This document shows, piece after piece, positions 7,854 through 14,787 of a stretch of 15,822 bases of DNA. Position numbers and translations under genes: made by a program. Every line of letters begins with the position of its first letter. Position 1 is the first letter of the stretch. Below the pieces are notes generated by a model. It had not been told where the DNA came from and ran no database searches. It worked only from the letters and a program-made list of their open reading frames with translations. This stretch comes from E44-bin32 sp034430615 (lineage in GTDB: Bacteria; Chloroflexota; Anaerolineae; Anaerolineales; E44-bin32), in assembly GCA_034430615.1 (NCBI GenBank), contig DAOUEJ010000014.1, positions 1 through 15,822 on the forward strand, given 5' to 3'.

Positions 7854-9731
7854 ATGATCAAAGAAAGGTCTCCACTGCTCAGCTTGCTCTCGAAGGGTCC
7901 GATCCTGGCCGACGGCGCCATGGGCACGATGCTCCACACTCGCGGAGTATCGTTTGAAACCTGTTTTGACGAATTAAACCTCACCCAGCCGACGTTGGTC
8001 GCCGACATACATCGCGCCTACATCGACGCCGGTGCACAATTAATTGAAACCAATACCTTCGGTGGCAACCGCTTCAAACTGGCCGGGCATGGCCTGGAGA
8101 CGAAATTAGTCGAGATCAACCGCGCCGCCGTTGATCTCGCCCGCCGGGCGGTGGAAGCCTCCTTCAAGCCGGTCCTCATCGCCGGCAGCATCGGTCCACT
8201 GGGGGTTCGCCTTGCTCCATTCGGGCGGGTCCAACCCGAACAGGCATTTAACGCTTTCGTGGAACAGATCCGCTCCCTGCTCGATGCCGGCGTCGACTTG
8301 CTGATGATCGAAACCCAGAACGACCTTTACGAGGTGCGCGAGGCCATCCGTGCCGCCCGATCGCTAAGCGACATCCCGATCGTCGCAACGCTGACTTTCA
8401 CCCGCGATGATCGCACCCTGCTTGGTGATACCCCTCGCCGGGCAGCTCAGCTCCTGGTCGAACACGGCGCCGACATCATCGGGGCCAACTGCTCAAGCGG
8501 ACCGGCCCAGCTGCTGCGGATCCTAAAACAGATGCGCCAGGGTGCGCCTGGAGCGCGCTTCTCGGTCATGCCCAACGCGGGCTGGCCCGAGCGAGTGTCA
8601 GGGCGGATCATGTACCCGGCGACGGCCGACTATTTCGCCGATTATGCCGTCGCCTTCTGCCAGGCCGGGGCAGCGATCATCGGCGGCTGCTGCGGCACAA
8701 CCCCGGATCACATTGCACAAATGCGTGCCAGCCTCGATGCCGGCGTCGAGCCTTGCCTGAGCGAAGATGCCGGCCTGATGGAGGAAGCCTCACTGGAGTT
8801 TTCTCGGGCAGCCGTTCAACCCACCGAGCTGGAACGGAAACTGGAGCGAAACCGCTTCGTGCTGGCGGTTGAGATGGATCCCCCGCGCGGCTTTTCAACC
8901 CACAAATTACTGGCCGGGGCTTCACTTCTAGCGGAGGCTGGCGCGGATGTGATCAATGTCGCCGACAGCCCGATGGCACGCATGCGCATGAGCCCGTGGG
9001 CTGTATGCCAGTTGATCCAGCGTGATGTCGGTGTGGAAACCGTGCTGCACTTTCCCACCCGCGGCCGCAACCTGCTGCGTGTGCAAGGTGACATGCTCGC
9101 CGCACATGCGATGGGCGTCCGCAACATCTTCGTCGTCATGGGCGATCCGACCGCGATCGGTGACTACCCGGAGGCGATGGATAACTACGATCTCGTGCCC
9201 AGTGGTTTGATCAACCTGATTCAGCAGGGGTTTAACAGCGGGGTCGACCTGAGTGGCGCCGATATCGGCGAGGCAACCTCCTTCTTTGTCGGATGCGCGC
9301 TCAACCTCAACTCCCAGGATCCCCAGCGCGAGCTGCGCCTGTTCCGCAAAAAGATCGAAGCCGGCGCGGATTTCGCTCTGACCCAGCCGGTGTACGAGCT
9401 AGATCTGGCCGCAAGTTTCATCTCCATGTACCAACAGGAATACGACGATCTCCCGATACCGATCCTGGTCGGGGTGCTGCCACTTTTTAGCGACCGGCAT
9501 GCCGCCTTCCTGCACAATGAGGTCCCGGGGATCTCGATCCCGGATGGAATCCGCGAGCGGATCACCCACGCCGGGGATCGGGCACCCCAGGAGGGCGTGG
9601 CGATCGCAATTGAACTGCTCCAGGAACTGCGCTCATCCGTCCAGGGGGTATACGTGATGCCGCCCTTCGGCCGCTATGACCTGGCGGCAGAGATCCTCGA
9701 AGCCGTCCGCGGGCAGCCCGATCCCGGCTGA
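7854..9731 (+). CDS. Bifunctional homocysteine S-methyltransferase / 5,10-methylenetetrahydrofolate reductase
   Basis: A 625-residue fusion. Residues about 12-295 are a homocysteine S-methyltransferase domain: ILADGAMGT at 17-25, zinc Cys213 (ANCSSGP) and Cys279/280 (GGCCGTTPDH). Residues about 330-618 are a MetF-like FAD barrel reducing methylene-THF to methyl-THF: VEMDPPRG at 339-346 with the family Glu340, VVMGDPTA at 427-434, and FALTQPVY at 507-514. It starts 21 bases after metH with GGAGAGG 11 bases upstream of the ATG, so it is co-transcribed and under the same riboswitch. It would supply methyl-THF to MetH. Its own N-terminal domain could methylate homocysteine from another donor such as S-methylmethionine; the donor is not readable. 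The fusion architecture is known in other bacteria (YitJ-like). Confidence 0.95.
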   Translation: MIKERSPLLSLLSKGPILADGAMGTMLHTRGVSFETCFDELNLTQPTLVADIHRAYIDAGAQLIETNTFGGNRFKLAGHGLETKLVEINRAAVDLARRAVEASFKPVLIAGSIGPLGVRLAPFGRVQPEQAFNAFVEQIRSLLDAGVDLLMIETQNDLYEVREAIRAARSLSDIPIVATLTFTRDDRTLLGDTPRRAAQLLVEHGADIIGANCSSGPAQLLRILKQMRQGAPGARFSVMPNAGWPERVSGRIMYPATADYFADYAVAFCQAGAAIIGGCCGTTPDHIAQMRASLDAGVEPCLSEDAGLMEEASLEFSRAAVQPTELERKLERNRFVLAVEMDPPRGFSTHKLLAGASLLAEAGADVINVADSPMARMRMSPWAVCQLIQRDVGVETVLHFPTRGRNLLRVQGDMLAAHAMGVRNIFVVMGDPTAIGDYPEAMDNYDLVPSGLINLIQQGFNSGVDLSGADIGEATSFFVGCALNLNSQDPQRELRLFRKKIEAGADFALTQPVYELDLAASFISMYQQEYDDLPIPILVGVLPLFSDRHAAFLHNEVPGISIPDGIRERITHAGDRAPQEGVAIAIELLQELRSSVQGVYVMPPFGRYDLAAEILEAVRGQPDPG

Positions 9732-9777
9732 CCAACCCGCATCCGCATCCGACCCTGCCCGGCGGTCCCCGGCCACA

Positions 9778-9786
9778 TGTTACAAT
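9778..9786 (+). promoter_or_regulatory. Possible extended -10 promoter of the dehydratase gene
   Basis: TGTTACAAT is an extended -10 match 53 bases before the ATG, with no clear -35. It is followed by a small hairpin (9797-9820: GTAC, GT bulge, GGATA, loop AGGC, TATCCGTAC) in the predicted 5' UTR. Read-through from the fusion gene is an alternative, as no terminator is seen between them. Confidence 0.35.
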
Positions 9787-9839
9787 CCAGATTAGGGTAC
9801 GTGGATAAGGCTATCCGTACATCCACAAGGAAGGTCTGC

Positions 9840-10181
9840 ATGAGCAATCTCGCTCAGCGTGAGCTAAAACCACCTCGCAAGAAGGACGCACAACCGCTGC
9901 AGGGTGACGAGCTCGGCCGGCTCTATCAAGAGCTAGGAGGGGGTTGGCAGCTGCACGATGCCCATCATCTTGATAAAACATATAAGTTTAAAGATTTTAT
10001 GGGCGCACTCTCATTCACCAACCGGGTTGGCGAATTGGCCGAATCGGTGGACCATCATCCCGAGATCTGTCTCACCTGGGGCAAGGCAACGATCACAATC
10101 TGGACTCACAGCATTGGTGGCCTGAGCGAGGCTGACTTCATCTTTGCCGCTCGCGCCGACCTGCTCCACACGGGATCGTGA
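9840..10181 (+). CDS. Pterin-4a-carbinolamine dehydratase
   Basis: A 113-residue PCD/PhhB-family protein. The signature is intact: ESVDHHPE at 68-75 (His72 and His73), WTHSIGGLSEADF at 88-100 (His90), then AARAD. It dehydrates 4a-hydroxy-tetrahydropterin, recycling pterin cofactor; in bacteria lacking aromatic hydroxylases, relatives have been linked to molybdopterin enzymes and general pterin recovery. No hydroxylase is nearby. GGAAGG five bases before the ATG at 9840 decides the start; the open frame extends upstream to 9777 but without a ribosome site. The position between folate and methionine genes suggests a housekeeping pterin role, which is inference. Confidence 0.93.
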   Translation: MSNLAQRELKPPRKKDAQPLQGDELGRLYQELGGGWQLHDAHHLDKTYKFKDFMGALSFTNRVGELAESVDHHPEICLTWGKATITIWTHSIGGLSEADFIFAARADLLHTGS

Positions 10182-10188
10182 CCCGGGC

Positions 10189-10216
10189 TTGACACCCGCA
10201 ACCCTCGTTGTAGAAT
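10189..10216 (+). promoter_or_regulatory. Promoter of the metG leader
   Basis: TTGACA (10189-10194), 16-base spacer, TAGAAT (10211-10216): near-consensus sigma-70 type. It begins eight bases after the dehydratase stop, so metG has its own transcript. The predicted start near 10223 gives a leader of about 230 bases before metG. Confidence 0.82.
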
Positions 10217-10244
10217 ACGGAAAGCTACCCGGGAAGGGCTCCAG

Positions 10245-10340
10245 ATGAGGCGTTTTGTTCAACATTCAAGCTCGATGGGCATGCGCAAGCTGCCGCTGTC
10301 GATGGACCGAGGCCCATCGGCGAGGGCTGGTTGCGTCTGA
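10245..10340 (+). CDS. Met-rich leader peptide of metG (31 aa)
   Basis: A small ORF with a strong ribosome site: GGAAGGG (10232-10238) six bases before the ATG. The peptide starts MRRFVQHSSSMGMRKLPLSM and ends SARAGCV. Met occurs at 1, 11, 13 and 20, so three of the 30 internal codons are Met, well above the usual 2-3 per cent. It lies between the metG promoter and an intrinsic terminator. The first arm of the antiterminator (10323-10335) lies in its last codons, so a ribosome finishing at the TGA would cover it. These features match classical amino-acid leader peptides (trp, his, thr), which act in cis by stalling. No homologue is known to me and translation is unproven. Confidence 0.6.
   Translation: MRRFVQHSSSMGMRKLPLSMDRGPSARAGCV
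10273..10319 (+). other. Hairpin inside the metG leader ORF
   Basis: CGATGGGC (10273-10280) pairs perfectly with GCCCATCG (10312-10319). The 5' arm contains Met codon 11 and adjoins codon 13, and the loop contains codon 20. It fits the place of the 1:2 pause hairpin in trp-type attenuators, which would synchronise polymerase and ribosome. Formation is predicted by eye only. Confidence 0.5.
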
Positions 10341-10377
10341 CCGCCGCCCGCCCCGGCAGCCTATTCGCCGCCAGCCT
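10323..10377 (+). promoter_or_regulatory. Predicted antiterminator of the metG leader
   Basis: Bases 10323-10335 can pair with 10366-10377: eleven pairs, including one G-U, with one mismatch and one bulged G. The 3' arm contains the whole 5' arm of the terminator (10368-10375), so the two folds exclude each other. A ribosome stalled at Met codons 11-20 leaves the 5' arm free (transcription continues); one reaching the stop at 10338-10340 hides it (termination). Confidence 0.6.
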
Positions 10378-10392
10378 CAAGCTGGCGGTTTT
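10368..10392 (+). terminator. Intrinsic terminator (attenuator) upstream of metG
   Basis: An 8-bp GC-rich stem, CCGCCAGC (10368-10375) and GCTGGCGG (10381-10388), five-base loop, then TTTTGAATT. It lies 60 bases before the metG start and downstream of metG's own promoter, so it must be conditionally bypassed for metG to be expressed. Confidence 0.85.
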
Positions 10393-10451
10393 GAATTATC
10401 GAGCTACCTACGCAGGCCACCGCCTGCAGCATGCAAAGAGATGAGGCACGC

Positions 10452-12227
10452 ATGAGCGAGACCATCCATGTTTCTGTCGCCTGGCCCTACGCCAACGGGG
10501 ATCTTCATGTCGGCCATCTTGCCGGCGCATACCTGCCAGCCGATATCTTCGCCCGCTACCATCGTCTGAAGGGGAACCGGGTCCTGATGGTATCTGGCTC
10601 TGATTCGCATGGCACACCGATCATGGTCGAGGCCGATAAACGCGGCGTGACCCCGAGGGAAGTGTTCGAGCACTACCATCAACGCTTCCTGGAAACCCAA
10701 AAAGCGATCGGGATCAGCTATGACCTCTTCACTCACACGGATACTGAGAACCACGCCCGCATAGCGCGGGATATCTTCCTGCGCCTGTATGAGCAGGAGT
10801 ATCTTTACCAGCATACGCAGGAGCAGCTCTACTCTGCGAGTGAAGGCCGCTTCCTGCCAGATCGCTATGTCGAGGGAACCTGCCCCATCTGTGGTTTCGC
10901 CGATGCACGCGGCGACCAATGTGACAACTGCGGCAACTTGCTCGATGCGCTGGAACTGATCAACCCGCGCAGCAAGACCGATGGCAGCACCCCCGAAGTG
11001 CGCTCAACCGAGCATTTCTTCCTCGACCTGCCGGCTTTTACCGAACCGCTGCTGGCCTATCTCGATCGCTATAAGGACCGCTGGCGCCCGAACGTTTACA
11101 TCTTTGCCCGCAACTACATCGAAGGTGGTCTACAGGGCCGGGCTGTGACGCGTGACGTCGAGTGGGGCATCCCCGTTCCCGTTAAGGGCTGGGAGCATAA
11201 GCGCCTGTACGTGTGGTTTGAAGCCGTAATGGGGTACCTGACCGCCTCCATAGAATGGGCGCGCAACCAGGGCCAACCGGAAGCGTGGAAGGACTGGTGG
11301 TATGAGCCGTCGGCGAAGATCTTCAACTTCATCGGGAAGGACAACATCCCGTTCCACACCGTTATCTGGCAGGCCGAACTCCTGGGCGTTGGGCGGATCT
11401 ACGAAGACGACGAGAACAAGTCCCTCAATCTTCCCTACAACGTTCCGGCGAATGAATTTATGAATATCGAGGGAGCGCAGTTCAGCAAGAGCCGCAACTG
11501 GGCTGTGTGGCTGCCGGATATCCTTAAGCGCTACGACCCGGATGCGATCCGCTACTACATTGCTGCAGCCATGCCCGAAGCGCGTGACAGCGAGTTTTCC
11601 TGGGCGGAGTTTGTACGCCGGAATAATGACGAATTGGTCGCAGCTTGGGGGAACCTTGCCAACCGGGTGCTCTCCTTCGCCTACCGGCATTTCGACGGCC
11701 AGGTGCCGGAGCCTGGCCAATTGGGCGCAGCCGATCGTGAGTTGCTGGATCGGATTGATGCAGGCTTCCAATCCGTCGGTGACCTGCTCGAACAAGTGAA
11801 AATCAGAGCTGCCCTGAACGACGCACTCGGCCTGGCCCGGGCGGTGAATGGATATCTCGATCACGCGCCCTGGTACAGCGTGATCAAGGACGACCGCCAA
11901 GCTGCAGCCAGGACGGTCTTCACCGCGTTGAGTGCGATCGATTCACTAAAAATCCTGCTCGCTCCGTTCCTGCCGTTCAGCAGCGAGAAACTGCATTGCC
12001 TTCTCGGCTACGACCAACCACTGTTTGGTGAGCAGAAGATTGAAATGTTTCAGGAAAGCGAGCGCAGCCACGCTGCGCTCACCTATGATCCAGCGCTGGC
12101 AACCGGACACTGGCAGAGCAGCGAGCTCAAACCCGGACAAAGGCTGCGGGAACCGAAGCCGCTTTACACGAAACTGGACGATTCCGTGATCGAGGAAGAA
12201 CGTGCTCGCCTTGGCGCCCCTCGCTAA
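10452..12227 (+). CDS. metG: Methionyl-tRNA synthetase
   Basis: Class I synthetase that charges tRNA-Met for initiation and elongation, 591 aa. Visible: the HIGH-type motif HVGH at 19-22 in WPYANGDLHVGH, a zinc knuckle with Cys144, Cys147, Cys157 and Cys160, and the KMSKS-type loop QFSKS at 343-347. The helical anticodon-binding domain follows from about 380, with NLANRVLSFAYRHF. It lacks the C-terminal tRNA-binding (Arc1p/Trbp111-like) appendix found in E. coli MetG, as many bacterial forms do. I chose the ATG at 10452 (TGAGG five bases upstream) over one 21 bases earlier with no ribosome site. Expression probably depends on the leader attenuator. Confidence 0.97.
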   Translation: MSETIHVSVAWPYANGDLHVGHLAGAYLPADIFARYHRLKGNRVLMVSGSDSHGTPIMVEADKRGVTPREVFEHYHQRFLETQKAIGISYDLFTHTDTENHARIARDIFLRLYEQEYLYQHTQEQLYSASEGRFLPDRYVEGTCPICGFADARGDQCDNCGNLLDALELINPRSKTDGSTPEVRSTEHFFLDLPAFTEPLLAYLDRYKDRWRPNVYIFARNYIEGGLQGRAVTRDVEWGIPVPVKGWEHKRLYVWFEAVMGYLTASIEWARNQGQPEAWKDWWYEPSAKIFNFIGKDNIPFHTVIWQAELLGVGRIYEDDENKSLNLPYNVPANEFMNIEGAQFSKSRNWAVWLPDILKRYDPDAIRYYIAAAMPEARDSEFSWAEFVRRNNDELVAAWGNLANRVLSFAYRHFDGQVPEPGQLGAADRELLDRIDAGFQSVGDLLEQVKIRAALNDALGLARAVNGYLDHAPWYSVIKDDRQAAARTVFTALSAIDSLKILLAPFLPFSSEKLHCLLGYDQPLFGEQKIEMFQESERSHAALTYDPALATGHWQSSELKPGQRLREPKPLYTKLDDSVIEEERARLGAPR

Positions 12228-12297
12228 ATGGTGGTTGCGAAGGTGACTAGCTTTCCCGAATTTTACTAGTTTCGTCCAAATAGAACTGACGTATGAA

Positions 12298-12326
12298 TTG
12301 ACCCGCTGGCCCGCTGCCCATAGAAT
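12298..12326 (+). promoter_or_regulatory. Promoter of the TPR-like membrane protein gene
   Basis: TTGACC (12298-12303), 17-base spacer, TAGAAT (12321-12326), the same -10 as the metG leader promoter. The expected start near 12333 leaves a 5' UTR of about 70 bases. Confidence 0.72.
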
Positions 12327-12403
12327 GATGACGTGGAGACGCCGTCGGGCGGGTGCGCAGTGATGGTTTTCGCTCCTGGCCCCGATCCTGCATGGAGGAA
12401 GCT

Positions 12404-13504
12404 GTGAGCGTCGAAGATATGCTGAGCGAAGGGATCGAAGCCGCGCAATCCGGGAAGACTTTGCGCGCGCGGACCTTGCTGAGCAAGGTGGTCCTGGAGA
12501 TGCCCACCTCCGTGGATGCTTGGTGGTGGCTGGGCCAGAGTGTCCAGGATCCAAGACAGCGCGAGTACTGCTTCCGGAAAGTGGTCGAGATCGACCCCAC
12601 CTATGAGGCGGCGCGTGCCGAACTGGGTATGTCACCCGCCCCTGCGCAGGCTGAATTGAGAGCATCTGCCGCTCGCTCCCGGGCAGTTTCCCGGCGCGGG
12701 ATGAGCCGTGGCCGGCAGCGTTTTATCATCTTCGTGCTCATACTGGGAGTGATCTTCATCGCCATCGGTGGTGGCGCTTACGTCGCTCTCGACTCGCTCG
12801 GTTTCCTGGACGATGCCCTCGCAGGTGACTTCAGTTTTATCGGCTCGATCATGCCGGCAGCGGTCGAGGCGACTCCAACGACGACCGGCTTGCGGCCAAC
12901 CGCCACCTATGCCTCTGTCTCGCTGGCAAGCATCCCAACCTGGACGGCAACGCCCTCTCTGACGCCGAAACCAGCCACCCCTACCGCTACCCACACTCAA
13001 CCCGCCTCACCCCGTGGAACAGCGACGCCAATCCCCCCCACACCCGAATTCCTTCCGGAAGTGGGCGATGCCGAGGATGTCCAGCTGACAACCGGCACCG
13101 GCTTCCTGACCCTTTTTCAGAACGAATTCTATAACTTCCGCTTTGTGCCAGAACTCCCACTCCAGGTGGAGACCGTTGGCTCGCTCACCTTCCATGCCAT
13201 TGGCGATCTCAACGCGCCTCTCAGCGTGGAGCTCTATCTCTGGAATATGGACGCATCAAGCTGGTCGGTGCTGGGGGTACTGCCCGGAGACACGGTCATC
13301 TCTCCGGCAACGAGCTTCGTCGATCCCCAGGGTGTGATTATTGCCGCAGTGCGCAACTGGGGGCCTGATCCGATTGATTTTGTCAATGCGGGGTTTACCT
13401 TCAGCGGCCGGCTGGTTGATGGTTCGGAGATTTCCTACGGCTTGATGAGACAGGAGATCAGGCCACCGGCCACAATCACACCCACTGTGCCCTTCAGCGA
13501 GTAG
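12404..13504 (+). CDS. TPR-like, single-pass membrane protein with Thr/Pro-rich stalk
   Basis: A 366-residue protein of unknown function. Residues 1-75 form a TPR-like helical pair on the cytosolic side (AWWWLGQSVQDPRQREYCFR, then VVEIDPTYEAARAEL). A basic stretch (about 87-106) precedes one transmembrane helix at about 107-129. Residues 155-214 are a Thr/Pro/Ala-rich extracytoplasmic linker, followed by a roughly 150-residue beta-rich-looking domain with FYNFRFVPELPLQVE and SVELYLWNMDASSW. It ends in a second short Pro/Thr tail. I chose the GTG start because GGAGG lies five bases before it; an in-frame ATG 51 bases earlier has none. Basic residues before the helix favour N-in topology. This layout is common in Anaerolineae surface proteins. 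Monocistronic, with its own promoter and terminator. Confidence 0.82.
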   Translation: MSVEDMLSEGIEAAQSGKTLRARTLLSKVVLEMPTSVDAWWWLGQSVQDPRQREYCFRKVVEIDPTYEAARAELGMSPAPAQAELRASAARSRAVSRRGMSRGRQRFIIFVLILGVIFIAIGGGAYVALDSLGFLDDALAGDFSFIGSIMPAAVEATPTTTGLRPTATYASVSLASIPTWTATPSLTPKPATPTATHTQPASPRGTATPIPPTPEFLPEVGDAEDVQLTTGTGFLTLFQNEFYNFRFVPELPLQVETVGSLTFHAIGDLNAPLSVELYLWNMDASSWSVLGVLPGDTVISPATSFVDPQGVIIAAVRNWGPDPIDFVNAGFTFSGRLVDGSEISYGLMRQEIRPPATITPTVPFSE

Positions 13505-13530
13505 AAGTCGCGCTTGCTCCCGGCGAAATT

Positions 13531-14313
13531 TTAACGCCCCGTGAACTGCCCGGGGCGTTTTTCCATGAAGGCCGCCAGCCCTTCCTGATGGTCGAGAGTC
13601 TCGCCTGCGATCTGCTGCAGATGCGCTTCGTAATCGAGCACGGCGGGCAGGTTCGAGAGATACGCGCGGTTGAAAGCCCGCTTGGTCAAACCCAGGGCGC
13701 GCGTTGCGCGCGCAGCAATCCTGGCCGCGAGCAAGTCCACCTCCCGCATGAGTTCGTCATCGGGGAATACGCGCGTGACCAGGCCCCAACGCAGCGCGTC
13801 CTGCGCGTCCAGAGCTTCGTTCGTGAAGGCCATCTCGGAAGCCTTTGCCAGGCCGACCAACTGCGGGAGCGTGAGCGACACACCCGAATCGGCCGCCAAC
13901 CCGATCTCGGAAAAACCAAAAACGAATTGCGCCGATTCGGAAGCCCAGCGGATATCCGTCGCCAGAGCGATCCCCAGCCCCGCACCGGCAGTGGGCCCGT
14001 TGATGGCTCCGATGACCGGTTTCTCCAGATCACGCAGCGCCAGGATGATCGCATTGTAGGTCCGCCGCAGATGTTCCCGGTAAGGAACCGACTCGCCCTG
14101 TTCGAGGATCACGGCGATATCCTGACCGCTGCTGAAGAAACGTCCGGCACCGGTAAGGATGACGCAGCGCACAACTGGGTCGCTCTTCGCCTCCCCTAAC
14201 GCGTGCAGCAAGTCCTCAACCAGGCCAAAGTTGAATGCATTCGCTTTCGGGCGATCAAGCGTGATTGTGCTGACGCCTTCTACCTGGTCAACGCGCAAGT
14301 CTCGGTAGCCCAT
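13531..14313 (-). CDS. Enoyl-CoA hydratase/isomerase family (crotonase) protein
   Basis: A 260-residue crotonase-fold enzyme. TLDRPKANAF at 18-27 and FFSSGQDI at 59-66 form the first oxyanion-hole segment; NGPTAGAGLGIALATDIRWA at 105-124 holds the second oxyanion glycine. FSEIGLAADSG at 134-144 carries Glu136 at the first catalytic acid site and Asp142 nearby. The second glutamate expected in true hydratases is not obvious, and the AADSG arrangement resembles PaaG-type isomerases, so isomerase activity is as likely as hydration. The start is the ATG at 14313-14311, just after GGGAGGGG; the ATG at 14340 lacks a ribosome site. Its stop region doubles as a terminator for the facing gene. Confidence 0.92.
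   Translation of the reverse strand: MGYRDLRVDQVEGVSTITLDRPKANAFNFGLVEDLLHALGEAKSDPVVRCVILTGAGRFFSSGQDIAVILEQGESVPYREHLRRTYNAIILALRDLEKPVIGAINGPTAGAGLGIALATDIRWASESAQFVFGFSEIGLAADSGVSLTLPQLVGLAKASEMAFTNEALDAQDALRWGLVTRVFPDDELMREVDLLAARIAARATRALGLTKRAFNRAYLSNLPAVLDYEAHLQQIAGETLDHQEGLAAFMEKRPGQFTGR
13533..13562 (+). terminator. Intrinsic terminator of the membrane protein gene
   Basis: AACGCCCCG (13533-13541) pairs with CGGGGCGTT (13551-13559), followed by TTT (a run of five T counting the last two stem bases). The T-run is on the plus strand only, so it serves the plus-strand gene, although the hairpin is built from the last codons and stop of the convergent enoyl-CoA hydratase. Confidence 0.85.
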
Positions 14314-14342
14314 TGCACCCCTCCCGGAATTCATCACCATGT

Positions 14343-14375
14343 TAAAACAAAAACCCGGGCTCTGAAAAGCCCGGG
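14343..14375 (-). terminator. Intrinsic terminator after the acidic-tailed gene
   Basis: On the minus strand, CCCGGGCT (14375-14368), six-base loop, AGCCCGGG (14361-14354), then TTTTTGTTTTA. It starts about ten bases after the stop of the upstream minus-strand gene and separates it from the enoyl-CoA hydratase. Confidence 0.92.
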
Positions 14376-14385
14376 GGGATTTGCC

Positions 14386-14787
14386 TCAGAGTGACAGGCC
14401 GAAATCCACCTCATCGTCCTCGTCCTCATCATATTCGTCGTCGAAGGCCTCGAAATCAAAGTCGATCTCGACTTCGATGTCTTCCTCCAGACGAACCCAC
14501 AGCAGGAGCACATCCCCTTCTTCCAACTCAAGCCAGCGGACAGCGACAATGGGCGCCTCGCTCGTCAGGCCGTCATCCGTACGGTACTCGAGGTAGATCG
14601 GCTGCTGGTCACGCCAGGCGCGATAGCAGCGCTCGACGAGCGCCGGGCCGTTTCCGGTCCGGACCCGGCAGAGCGCGATGCGTGTTGGAACCGGCCCTTC
14701 ACTCAGCCCGCCCAACCATGGATCACCCACCAGCTCGAACGTGGGGGGAGGTCCTTCGATGATGGTGATTTTTCGCATCTCTGTCAT
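14386..14787 (-). CDS. Hypothetical protein with acidic C-terminal tail
   Basis: A 133-residue protein that I do not recognise. Residues 1-100 look folded: a Pro-rich start (EGPPPTFELVGDPWLGG), a helix with RCYRAW, and strands IYLEYRT and VRWLELEEGDVLLLWVRL. Residues 101-128 are almost entirely Asp/Glu with Phe and Tyr, likely a disordered tail that might mimic nucleic acid or bind metal; that is inference. It has no signal peptide or membrane segment. The ATG at 14787 has TGAGG six bases upstream; a second ATG three codons in is possible. Codon use fits its neighbours and a strong terminator follows, so it is probably a real gene. Confidence 0.7.
   Translation of the reverse strand: MTEMRKITIIEGPPPTFELVGDPWLGGLSEGPVPTRIALCRVRTGNGPALVERCYRAWRDQQPIYLEYRTDDGLTSEAPIVAVRWLELEEGDVLLLWVRLEEDIEVEIDFDFEAFDDEYDEDEDDEVDFGLSL

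Noticed and set aside
10182..10233. Repeated ACCCGGG on both sides of the metG promoter
   Set aside because: Short, GC-rich and palindromic, so expected by chance at this base composition.
10217..10395. T-box riboswitch for metG
   Set aside because: The conserved T-box segment (UGGNACCGCG) and Stem I landmarks are not present. The closest match, GGCTGGTTGCG, fits the antiterminator arm instead.
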